This document shows, one piece after another, positions 1 to 8,583 of a stretch of DNA of 64,000 nt. Each line of letters begins with the position of its first letter. The first letter of the stretch is position 1. The position numbers and the translations under genes are program-made. The stretch comes from Halictus rubicundus (lineage: Eukaryota > Arthropoda > Insecta > Hymenoptera > Halictidae). The stretch lies in NCBI RefSeq assembly GCF_050948215.1, contig NW_027488709.1, forward strand, positions 248,001 to 312,000, written 5' to 3'. Below the pieces are notes generated by a model. The model worked only from the letters and a program-made list of their open reading frames with translations. It was not told the origin of the DNA and searched no databases.

Positions 1-2
1 CG

Positions 3-272
3 AAAGATATTAAAAATTTAACAGGCCGTGAAATATTTATTTCGCATTGTATTTTACACCAAGAAAATTTGGGTGCTAAAGTTTTAAAAATGTCGAATTT
101 AGTTCCACTTATTATTAAAATTGTAAATTTTATTAGATCTCGAGGACTAAACCATGGTAAGTTTAAAGAATTTTTGAAAGATATGGAAAGCGAATATGGC
201 GATATTCTGTTAATCACTAAAGTTCGGTGGTTAAGAAGTGGTACAATGCTTAAGCGTGAACCAGGGTCTTAA
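3..272 (+). pseudogene. hAT-type transposase fragment (GTF2IRD2/ZBED-like)
   Basis: The frame is open from the window edge to a stop near 272 and has no start of its own, so this is the middle of a longer protein. It encodes an ISHCILHQENLGAKVLKM stretch followed about 40 residues later by a tryptophan-containing ITKVRWL motif. That order (histidine-cysteine block, then a VRW motif) is characteristic of domesticated and transposon-borne hAT proteins of the GTF2IRD2/SCAN3/ZBED group. After VRWL the reading decays and stops early, so the C-terminal dimerisation region is missing. It acts, if anything, as a DNA-transposase relic. The family assignment rests on recognised motifs only; the subfamily is uncertain. 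Confidence 0.6.
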
Positions 273-596
273 AACAATAAATTCAATAAAGAGACATTAA
301 GAGACCGTAGCGTAAACACAGACCTAAATTGGAACTGGCGACGCAACAAAGTATTTAATGTTGTCTTCGTTGCGGCCCGCGCGTAGTATTAAATTTCCAC
401 TTTTGACCCACTGCAGTCCTCGAGTTGCTCATCACTGGGTTAGGCCCTTTGTTCGAAACAGCATTTGGTTAACTGGGAAACTTCACAGTTACAATAATTT
501 ACGTACCTTCAAGACGAAGAGTCGATTTTGCTTGTATTATTTCGGGTCCAATTTACTTTTGTACGCTTACCCATATGTATGTTGGGGTGATGCCCC
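273..596. other. Intergenic stretch, nothing assigned
   Basis: This is moderately AT-rich sequence without recognisable coding, repeat or RNA structure. It probably contains degraded transposon DNA continuing from the preceding fragment. Confidence 0.4.
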
Positions 597-735
597 GTTG
601 GACTCCGACCGATTGGACACGTCCCGATTGGACGGGTTCCTTTTGGACTCCGTGCCGATTCGACTCGTGCCGTTTGGACGCCGTGCCGATTGAACTCGTA
701 CCGTTTGGACGCCGTGGCGGTTGGATTCGTGACGT
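597..735. repeat. Degenerate 15/31-bp minisatellite
   Basis: About nine diverged units begin GAC and end in GATTG or GTTTG. The later units pair into 31-bp dimers (a 16-mer plus a 15-mer), built from a GACgCCGTGCCGATTG-type half and an AACTCGTACCGTTTG-type half. The repeat runs directly into the hexamer repeat that follows. Confidence 0.65.
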
Positions 736-736
736 T

Positions 737-781
737 CCCTAACCCTAACCGTAACCCTAACCCTAACCCTAACCCTAACCC
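737..781 (-). repeat. Telomere-like (CCCTAA)n tract
   Basis: There are about seven and a half hexamers, TTAGGG on the minus strand, with one variant (CCGTAA). The usual insect telomere unit is the pentamer TTAGG, so this is not the canonical motif. It directly abuts the poly(T) end of the retroelement that follows. Confidence 0.75.
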
Positions 782-1815
782 TTTTTTTTTATCGTGAGGA
801 AATGCTTTATACATACCCCGACTCCCTGGGGGAAGCCGGGGTTATATGGGACTCTCCCCGGAGGGCGGAACCCCCGGAGACTACCCACTAAACCCTCACG
901 CCCACCTAAGCTACACGGGAGGTGCCTGGATCACGCGAGTACTCAACAGGACACCTCCCAGCTATCATCATACCCCGGGGGAGGGGTTAACCTCCCCCAC
1001 TGCGTACACTATAAGACCCCGGGCGGAGGGACCCACCCGGTGTCCCCATCCCTGGAGCCTTCGGATTGGGCTTCCCGAGCCCCAGCTCGGTCCACCCACG
1101 GCTCCCGGAGTCTCCGTGCCCCGCTCGGAGCCGGTTCCCGAAGGAACCAGCCCCGGCCGAGGCAAGAAAACGCCGCCTCCGGAAGGAAGGGCCGTCGGAG
1201 GCGCGATCCGGCACGCCCCGACCCTTCCTTTCCCCAAACCCCCCACGGATCCCCCTCCCCAATCGGGGAGGGACGGACCGACACCTCGCCACACCGGGAA
1301 ACTAACCCGGGGTGTTGGTTTTAGGAAGCAGGTATACTCGTGAATAAAATGCAAATACTTTATTTTATCCATGTTCTCCCGTGTGCTGCCGGATTCGAAC
1401 TGAGAGTGAATCGTTATAAAAAGACAAACGCGTTGCGCCGAGATGCCTCCGTTCAAAAACGCCTAGGACATCTCTATAGGCATCTGACGCAGAAACAAAT
1501 GAACGACGTGCCCGTCACGTCGGCTAACATTCATTATTGATTTTTGTATATGGATATATATCTATATATCTATACGGGGGGTGTCGGCCTATCACGGAGG
1601 GAGCTATGCTCCCCCCCGGGGGCCCGGGTCAGCTCACCCCCCGGGTCCCCAAGTTCGCCGCCCCCAGTTCTAGGGGCATGACAGGGCGCGGGGAAACTCC
1701 CCGCGCCAACCCCACTCCGCCCCCACCACCGTGGCACACGTTGACGCGGGGGAGACCCCCGCGCCCTCCCAGCCCTCGCCACCCCCCTCCTGGGGGGACA
1801 CACGTCGGCGAGAAT
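782..1815 (-). mobile_element. GC-rich poly(A) retroelement, copy 1 (interrupted)
   Basis: Read on the minus strand, the element ends TTTCCTCACGAT followed by nine A. It is closely similar to the copy at 54911-55503, which lies on the other strand. The shared part runs from the poly(A) to about 1307, then resumes after a foreign insert at 1575 and continues beyond the 5' end of copy 2, so copy 2 is the shorter, 5'-truncated one. The GC-rich body has many C- and G-runs and long open frames in all directions that I regard as composition artefacts. A poly(A) tail and variable 5' truncation fit the 3' region of a non-LTR retrotransposon or a SINE-like derivative; no reverse transcriptase is present. 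The poly(A) tail joins TTAGGG repeats. Confidence 0.7.
1319..1574. mobile_element. 256-bp insertion nested in retroelement copy 1
   Basis: Comparison with copy 2 shows continuous sequence where copy 1 has this extra block. An imperfect 12-13-bp duplication flanks it (1307-1318 and 1575-1587, a C-GGGG-TGTYGG pattern). The insert ends in an ATATCT-type simple tail. Its minus strand holds AGTTCGAATCC near 1390-1400, close to a Pol III B box, so a tRNA-derived SINE is possible but no A box is evident. Confidence 0.55.
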
Positions 1816-2683
1816 TGTAAATATTATTGTTTGTGTTTCTTCACGAATAAGCAAAGGACTCAAGCGCGTATAATTCCATAACGCTATTTCCGAGCGCTTC
1901 AAGTACCTACAACTCGAAACTTCAAACTGTTATATCTCATCATGGAAGTATCTGACAAAAAAATGTTTCAGACAAAATTGACTTGTTTTTTCCGGTAGAA
2001 TCTAAATATGTAACATTTTATAGGGGGTTCCATTTAAAATTACAAAGGTACCTCCCCTCCCACGTTAAAGGGGAAGGGAGGCCACTTCACGTTTATGTAG
2101 TCAGAAAGGCCCTTCAGTTCCATGCAATTTAAGACTAAGAACTTTAAAATCGATGGCATAGTTTTTTCGAGATATTGAGCTGTTCAGAGTTATGTGGGCC
2201 ACCCTGTTTAATACAATAATAAGTATATATTTATATAACTATATGTATATGTAATAACTGCCGCGTATTATATCCTTCTGTAACATATAAAAAGTAAACT
2301 ATTAAAATACAGACTAAAAATAACAGATATTTAGTAATTTAGTAGGATCATATTCGGAAATTCACCATCTGCTCCTCCGTATCTCCGTATCTCGGGTGGG
2401 ATCTGCAGGGCTTCCGCAAGCATGCTAGTACCAGAGCTGGAAAAAATAATATTTTAAATAGTAAATAGTAAATATTCGTATTTATTTTAAAATATGCGAC
2501 AAACTTTTTATAAGTTTTTAAAATAGTATTATATTTTATTTGAAGAATCTTAAAAATATTTGGATACTTACTGTCACAACTTTATCAGGTCGGCAAGAAA
2601 TTCCTCCGCCTCAAATGGCCTCGATGATGGCCTCCGTCTCAAGGATTATGCCATTGACCTCCTCTACGCGGAAGTTGTGAGAG
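1816..2683. other. AT-rich intergenic DNA with decayed element ends
   Basis: No coding sequence is supported. A motif GTGGGCCACCCTGTTTA occurs near 2197-2213 and a close relative GTGGACCACCCTGTATA near 6803-6819, which suggests the ends of a dispersed element family. The rest is low-complexity AT-rich DNA. Confidence 0.35.
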
Positions 2684-2775
2684 CTGATTTTAGAATTAGA
2701 ATGAGAATTGGAAATTGGGTTTGAATAAGCGTTTTCGCTCGAATTGGAAATTGAATTCGAATTTGAATTAGAAAT
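2684..2775. repeat. GAATTN hexamer-type simple repeat
   Basis: The tract is built of GAATTA, GAATTG and GAAATT words at about 6-bp spacing. It sits exactly where the retroelement to its right loses the rest of pol, so it may mark a breakpoint. Confidence 0.55.
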
Positions 2776-2796
2776 AGCAAGGTTTGCGTGAGCCGG

Positions 2797-3033
2797 CTAG
2801 TCCGTTGGTAGGAATACGCCGAAGGAGGTAGTTGTCCCTTCGCCTATTCCTTCTAAAATTACGCGCTTAGATCTATCGACTAATATATCGGGTTTTAATG
2901 AGGATAACTTAATAATATTTGTGCAGGCCCCGGTGTGTACAAGGAAGTCTGCTTTAGCCTTCAATTCTGGTATATCTAACTTGACAATTAAAACGTCGTC
3001 GCCCGGACGAATGGTTATTCGCGCGACTCTTCG
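2797..3033 (-). pseudogene. Gypsy-type retropepsin remnant
   Basis: The minus strand encodes an aspartic-protease-like segment in which the active-site block reads FLVHTGAC, where the family requires a D-T/S-G triplet. The catalytic Asp is therefore replaced by His and the enzyme cannot be active. A hydrophobic LIVKLDIPEL strand precedes the motif and an ILEGIGEGTTTSFGVF flap-like region follows. A stop lies at 2797-2799 and no reverse transcriptase follows, so pol is lost. It is in a different frame from the zinc knuckle upstream, so a frameshift separates them. Confidence 0.65.
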
Positions 3034-3176
3034 GGTTGGCTTTGCTCCGATCGGATCGTGATCGCGCGAATCGGTTGGCCTGCTTGGCTGTCCTCCCGTC
3101 GAGGGTTCGATGCGGACGGGAGGGCTGACCCGTTTCCCGATTGTTCGCGTACTCTATTGTTGTACTCCGTCTTACG

Positions 3177-4685
3177 GCACTCGTGTATGTCGTGGCCTGG
3201 GGTTTTACAATAATTACATAATTTCGCAGGTGCGCGCGATGCTACTCCGTTATCGTCGCGACGCTGTGGCGGTGTATATGTCGTGTCCGTGTCCGGGATA
3301 CGGGGATGGGTCTGTGATTAATTAGATAGCGGATGATTATCACTGCTTTATTACTACCGCGTACATGTGTTCGTGGAGGGCCTGTGATGTGACTGTCACA
3401 AGGTGGGGGGCCCTATGGCGCTTACTAATATAACTTATCCTAACAGTATATGCGTCTCGATTTGGTCGCGAGCTATTATTGTTTACGGCGGTGTCACGAT
3501 AAGAATTATACCGATGCGGCTCGGTGGGCCGTTCATCGCGCGGCCGGTTGGTGTATGCGGTGGCGCGATTACCGTAACCTGATTCGTTCCGGATATCAGC
3601 CCGTGATGGCTCGTGCCGGCGCGAGTCGTTGTTTGGGTTCATCACCGGCCCGCTCGAGTAACCGCTTGGGCGATAAGGCGAGGGTGACCGCTGTGGGAGG
3701 TACCCATCCCGGCTACTTGTTTGGACATCGCGTCCTGTAAACCGAACTTGTTTATTTCCGAACCGTGCTTTGTCTAGTTCGAATTCCTTGAAGAACGCGA
3801 TGGCCTCATCGAACACGTCTAATAAGTCATTCCGCATGTGTCGTATTTCTGTGCGGAGTTCGGGTGTCAATCCCCGGATGAAGCTTCTACGCGTGAGGTT
3901 ATTAATGTTTTCAACGTCTGCGTCACGGTCGCAGTCGATGATAGCGGTGCGGAGATCCTTCACTCTACTAATATGTACATGAGGATGTGCTCATTCGATT
4001 TCATCGTTATGTTGGTCATTTCTCCACGGTAGTGGTCTACCGTGTGATCCGACCCGAACACATTCTTTAGCCGATTGCAAATGTCGGAAACTGAATTTAG
4101 AACTTTATCCTCGACAGCGGAGTACGCGGCGCCTCGAAGCTTGCTAATGATTAATTTGGTCAACGTTCTTTCGGCGTTCAAGGGAATCGAGTCACGGGCC
4201 CGGTTGCATGCTCGCGTAAATTGAAGTACCGGTAAATTGTTTCCGTCGTAACTGGGTACGGCATCGATCGCGGCTTTGATCAAAACGTTTGCATTTTCAC
4301 TGTCGTACGCGGCGTCGTTGTCCTGAGGGTGTCGGTCGTGGGAACGATTGTTTCCGAAATGTCGCAACGGATTCGAATCGGCTCGCGGGAGTCTTGGCAA
4401 GTTGTCTCCTTCACGTTTAAGAGCTAGGAGCTCGTTACGCAGAGCGGCAATTTCTTTCTGAGCTGCTTCGCGCTCTTCATCGGCCTGACGCTGTATTTCC
4501 TCGCGAGCGCGTTCAACTTCCTGCTCTACTGCTTTGTATTCGTTTTCGAGACGAGCGCGATTCTTTTCAGCCATGGCGGGTTCTCTACATAGGCGGCTTT
4601 CTTTGTTTTCTAATTGGATCTGCAAAGCGGCGAGTTCGTCTTGGGTCAATGCACGAGAGCGCGTATTATCTGCCGGGGTAGCCAT
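3177..4685 (-). pseudogene. Ty3/gypsy Gag, broken by two frameshifts
   Basis: The first ATG is at 4685 on the minus strand. The N-terminus (about 90 residues) is a charged, heptad-rich coiled coil with many Glu, Arg and Gln. It is followed by a capsid-like helical region (PSYDGNNLPVLQFTRAC, then a KLRGAA block). The frame closes near 3960, but homologous sequence continues in another frame from 3963 (KDLRTAI, then TRRSFIRGLTPELR) to about 3340. It then returns to the original frame, ending in a perfect CX2CX4HX4C nucleic-acid-binding knuckle at 3177-3218. The two shifts compensate, showing post-insertional decay of a once normal Gag. The Ser/Arg/Asn-rich stretch before the knuckle is typical of a Gag linker. 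Confidence 0.8.
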
Positions 4686-4689
4686 CGCG

Positions 4690-5560
4690 AATGTCAGGCG
4701 TACCCCACCGCTGCCACCAAATTGTTACGTCCCGCGGGTCACGTTTGCGTTTTAAAAACTATCGCGAGACCTTACCGCGGATCTAGACGTTATTTTCCTA
4801 ACTTTCGGTCCAATCGGCACGTTCGTCCGTAATCTGACTCGGGAATCGCGACGATTGCTAAACTCGGCACTTACCCGCGCTGCTTCGCTGCCCTATTGTT
4901 GTCCTCAACGCGGACCCTTGCGTGAGTCGGTTTTATGACCTTGTCGACGTCTGCGCTGACCCTCGCGTAGAGCTGCTTCCTCGGGTCGCGGGCAGGTATA
5001 CGGGAGACGTCGTGGTTTATCCGCGAAAGGGTTAGTGGGACGAGCTCGTACGGTCGTTTAGCTGCAGGCTTTGTCATCCAAGAAGGGGTTTCAGCTTCCT
5101 CTCGTCTCTGCTGCGGCTCGTTCGGTGATGGTCCGGGAACGATTATTATTCTCGCGTGGAACACGGTTTCGCGGACGATACGCAGAATTGAGTGTACGCT
5201 GACGTACGGGCTGAATCGATACGAATTCACGTCCGTTTCGTACTCGCGAGCTAAACGCTTTAATTGATATTTGCGTCCGGCGCGGCGCGGCATGAAGAGC
5301 CTTCAGAACAATCACGAATTTACGATGCACTGTATATTCATTCGGGAATCTTCCGTTATCGTGCCGAGACTGCCTGGTGGGCTCAGACACACGCTAAGGG
5401 AAAGATTCAGTCTTATTTCGCGAGAAATTCCGTTCTTGCGCCGAGACAGCCTGGTGGGCTCAGACACGCAATCAGGGAACTTATTGATGATGTTTTAATT
5501 ATTATGTCGCGATGCTCTTCACTTCGCGTAGAACCGGAATAGGCATAATGAACACTGAGT
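4690..5560 (-). mobile_element. Probable leader and 5' LTR of the decayed gypsy element
   Basis: Immediately upstream of gag (minus strand) lies TGGTGGCAGCGGTGGGG at about 4692-4715, a sequence type often seen as a primer binding site just after an LTR. The putative LTR 3' end is GTAACA, whose plus-strand complement starts at 4723. The LTR start could not be fixed because the partner LTR is missing. An imperfect 70-bp-spaced direct duplication (CCTGGTGGGCTCAGACAC core) lies at about 5372-5404 and 5442-5476. No protein in this stretch looks real. Confidence 0.45.
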
Positions 5561-5644
5561 TTAATAATAATACTTGTTTAATACGTGAAAGGATAATACA
5601 AAGATATAAGTAAACTAAAGATATATATATAATTAATACGCGTA

Positions 5645-7119
5645 AAGGTCGATGCACATCTCACCGGGCGGCCGACCGGCCGTTTTTTCCCCGTTTATAA
5701 GCATTTTGGGGTCCGGGACAGCTATTAGAGAGGGTTCGAGAGGCTCGGAACAAAGGCACAGCGTGTCCTCTGCTACCAGAACCCCAGGGGTTCGCTGCCC
5801 AATGCTAGAGCCGGCCGGCTAGCCGGCTAGCATTCTCGACGAGAATATTCGCAGGCTAGTCGGCCGGCTCGTAGCGTGGCAGTACGAAGACAGAATGAAC
5901 ATGCTGTATTTATTTAAAAAACTATCAACCAGAAGTTTTCTGTGTTCCTCGTGGTAATAGATTTTGTTAAGGAATTTGAACGTTGTAACAAACGAAATAA
6001 CAATTTATTACCACGCTAACGAAAAAGAAAGAATATCATCTGACAATCTGTGTGGTGAAACAATTCGTCATTATTTATTTCAAAAGCTGTTAACTAGAAC
6101 ATTTCAGAGTCTCTCGTGGTAATAGATGGGGAATACTTTGTTAAGGAATTTGAGCTTTATTAGGAAAAAGCTACCAGAATAATTAATAATACGGTACTCC
6201 CTTTCGGAGCTATAGGTTCGAGCTACCATTTGTTGGGTTTGAGGGGAACATCTGTCGTATTTTAAATAGGCAGGTAATTTTTCTTCTGAATCAAAAACAC
6301 ATGTTGAATGTGAAAAATTATTAGATCTCGAGATATTTTCAAAAAATGTCATACATTTTCTTGTATTTGGTGAAATACAGCTACACTTTTTCAAAATCTT
6401 AGTTTTCGTACTCGAGTTACGATACGTGACTTGCTACTGAATTATGAAATGCTCACTCGTGCAAATCGGTTTCTGTTATGATAACAATGTCGAAAGGGTG
6501 TTTACCTTTACAACATAGTTATGAAGTGTTTGAGTATCTTCTTCAATAAAGACATTTTTTGAAAATATCTCGAGATCTAATAATTTTTTTGCCATGGTAC
6601 ACTAATCATTTTTTACGTAGAATGAAAGGAAGAATCTATTCTATTTAAAGAAATGATGCAATTGTTAATTGCACATGCACTGCAGCATCTAAAAAAATTT
6701 AAAGGCCTACAGATGTAGTGCTCTTCGAACCATTTATCTTTCTCCTTTATCATTTTTTCGTAAATGCAATAATAACGGAGTTATGACTTGAAACAATTGC
6801 GTGGACCACCCTGTATAAGGATGTGCGATGCTGTTTCACTAAGTGCCAGGAACGTTTCCTATTTCCATGGTGTTGTAAAGGAGAGGTACGGATAGATTAC
6901 CTAAGGAGCTGTGGAGCCCCTAAAAACATTTTTTTTTGTGCCACGCACAGCAGGGAACTGTCAACGCGCTCTCGAAAGGCCATCTGGAAAGGGTCGAGAG
7001 GCCAGAGAAGAAATTCGGTTCCAAAGTCTGACACGGTTGCCGTTAGTAAACGCTAGGACCAAAACCAGGGTTGTAATTTTGAGCCGGCCGGCCGGGCCGG
7101 TGAGATGTGCATCGACCTT
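5645..7119. mobile_element. 1.48-kb terminal-inverted-repeat DNA element, TA-flanked
   Basis: The left end begins AAGGTCGATGCACATCTC and the right end is its exact reverse complement. The match covers about 23 bp and is followed on both sides by a GC-rich CCGGCCGGC-type block. A TA dinucleotide flanks each end (5643-5644 and 7120-7121), as in Tc1/mariner-type target duplications. There is no recognisable transposase, so the element is non-autonomous. Inside lie a roughly 95-bp direct duplication (about 5905-6000 and 6068-6165, sharing CTCGTGGTAATAGAT) and a nested perfect inverted repeat. The superfamily is inferred only from the TA and the ends. Confidence 0.7.
6317..6584. repeat. Perfect 34-bp inverted repeat
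   Basis: The arms at 6317-6350 and 6551-6584 are perfect reverse complements around a core AGATCTCGAGATAT, separated by 200 bp. It lies inside the larger TA-flanked element and is probably a nested foldback insertion. Confidence 0.7.
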
Positions 7120-7121
7120 TA

Positions 7122-7672
7122 TGCTGGTTAACGATATAAGAAATAGAATACAATATGGAAATAGTAGGAACTAGAAGACGCTTGATATAGTAACGCTTTG
7201 GAATGGAATTGCTAGATGTGAGCGCGACTGAAGGGCGATCAAGAGCGAGCTTTCGTTTTTCTAGGGACTGCACGGACCTCCTTCGCTCGGGGTCCGTGTG
7301 GGGCGAGCGTGACGCAACCGGGTATCAAGGTGGGCTCGACATTATCGTAAATATCGAGAGATTTAGTGCTCGTGTGGAGTTCGTAGGAACTTTTCACCCT
7401 AGCAGGAACGTATAGGATCTCAATGACACGCCGATCACGTTGTATGCTTACGTATCAATCAAATGAGAGCGGGGACCCAGAAAAATTGGATCATGGATCG
7501 CTTTTATTAATTTCGCGGACATCGTTCGCGCCACTGCGGCGAGGATGTGTACCCGAGTTTCGCGGCCTATACCGCGAATGTTAAAGGCCTTGTTGAGGTT
7601 GGGATGTTCCGGGGTATTCGGGGAAAACACTCTAGTACGCGTAGTGTAAACTACATTTATTCATAACGATAT
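7122..7672. other. Flank of the gypsy insertion; no supported gene
   Basis: A 60-codon minus-strand frame (7448-7630) has no recognised homologue. A phrase TCGAGAGATTTAGTG at about 7359 recurs near 13803, suggesting another dispersed repeat. The sequence ends with ATAT, which is the target duplication of the next element. Confidence 0.35.
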
Positions 7673-7943
7673 TGTTGCGGTGGCTTCGGCTCCGCCTCGC
7701 CGGCGAACACATCCCTCAACTAAACAACAACACCGAACACTACCAACAACTAAATAACTATTTGTTGGCTGTCAACGGACAATGTTAAAAGATGCGATAC
7801 AGGTGCGTGCTCTCGCTTCGTCGACTCGAGAGGTTCTGTCGTCTGTCTTCTTCTTAACAACAACCCCGTTGGCCGGATACCACAATATCGATACGACGGC
7901 CAACTTCTCTCGATCGCCGCAATCGACAGCTTCCATCGTAACA
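7673..7943 (-). repeat. 3' LTR of the gag-deleted gypsy element
   Basis: On the plus strand it starts TGTTGCGG and ends CGTAACA. It matches 12022-12292 over its full 271 bp with about four substitutions. Confidence 0.93.
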
Positions 7944-8583
7944 CTGCTCCCCCTCTCGAAAAACGGGCGTCCCGACCGCGGCTACATTCGTCTGTGGTAA
8001 CGTCCCAACCTTCATGCCTCGTAATCGAAAGACGGCTCCTTGACATGTTAACCTCTGTCTGAAATGTCGGTGAAAGAAAAGAAATTTGCTTTAACCCGGT
8101 GGCCTTAATCAGACAGTAAACGTCCCGACATTTGTCCTCTGTCTCAGGGGAAAACCACCTAAAAACCCTGAGCAGGACGCTGGCACGAGGTATTTCCCTT
8201 AATGCTTCAGTGTAGTTATTCCGTCGACTTCTCGCCCTTCCCCTTGACTCTTGTGGCTTGAGTGCTTCTTTCTTGACGTTTTCCCGGGTGCTGCCCTCTC
8301 CCCGGGCGATCACCGAGTCCTCTCCAGGATGCACCTCCAATCATCGCGAAATCTATCCGCGATAATATGGTGACTGGTGCACCACTCTTTGTGGACCAGT
8401 CGGGAAAGGGGGTACCCTCCTGAGGACGTATCCTCGCGAGGATACCACTTCCTCCCCCGAATTCCTAGGACTGTCTCTTCCACAAATGGAAAGTGATCGA
8501 GGTGCCGGAACGGAGTCGCACCCTCGCCTTCTTTCGATGCAGCGTCCTCTTCGTGGGCGAAAAGTGTCTAGGAATTCGGATTC
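7944..8583 (-). other. 3' untranslated region and polypurine tract
   Basis: The minus-strand sequence directly before the 3' LTR, GAGAGGGGGAGCAG (7944-7957), is a good polypurine tract for plus-strand priming. Between it and the integrase stop are about 630 bp. A 196-codon minus-strand frame crosses into the LTR (7750-8340), shows no known domain and is probably not translated, although an accessory reading frame cannot be excluded. Confidence 0.6.

Noticed and set aside
737..781. A true chromosome end
   Set aside because: The tract is only 45 bp, lies inside non-telomeric DNA on both sides, and is not the usual insect unit.
794..1343. Long open frames on both strands in the GC-rich block
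   Set aside because: They appear in all frames, are Pro/Arg/Gly-rich, and lack domains; extreme GC content explains them. The same holds for 54790-55806.
4871..5293. A 140-codon minus-strand protein in the putative LTR
   Set aside because: It lies upstream of gag where LTR and leader are expected, has no domain, and is Arg-rich by composition.
7750..8340. Envelope-like third ORF of the gypsy element
   Set aside because: There is no signal peptide, transmembrane segment or cleavage motif, and the frame ends inside the LTR.
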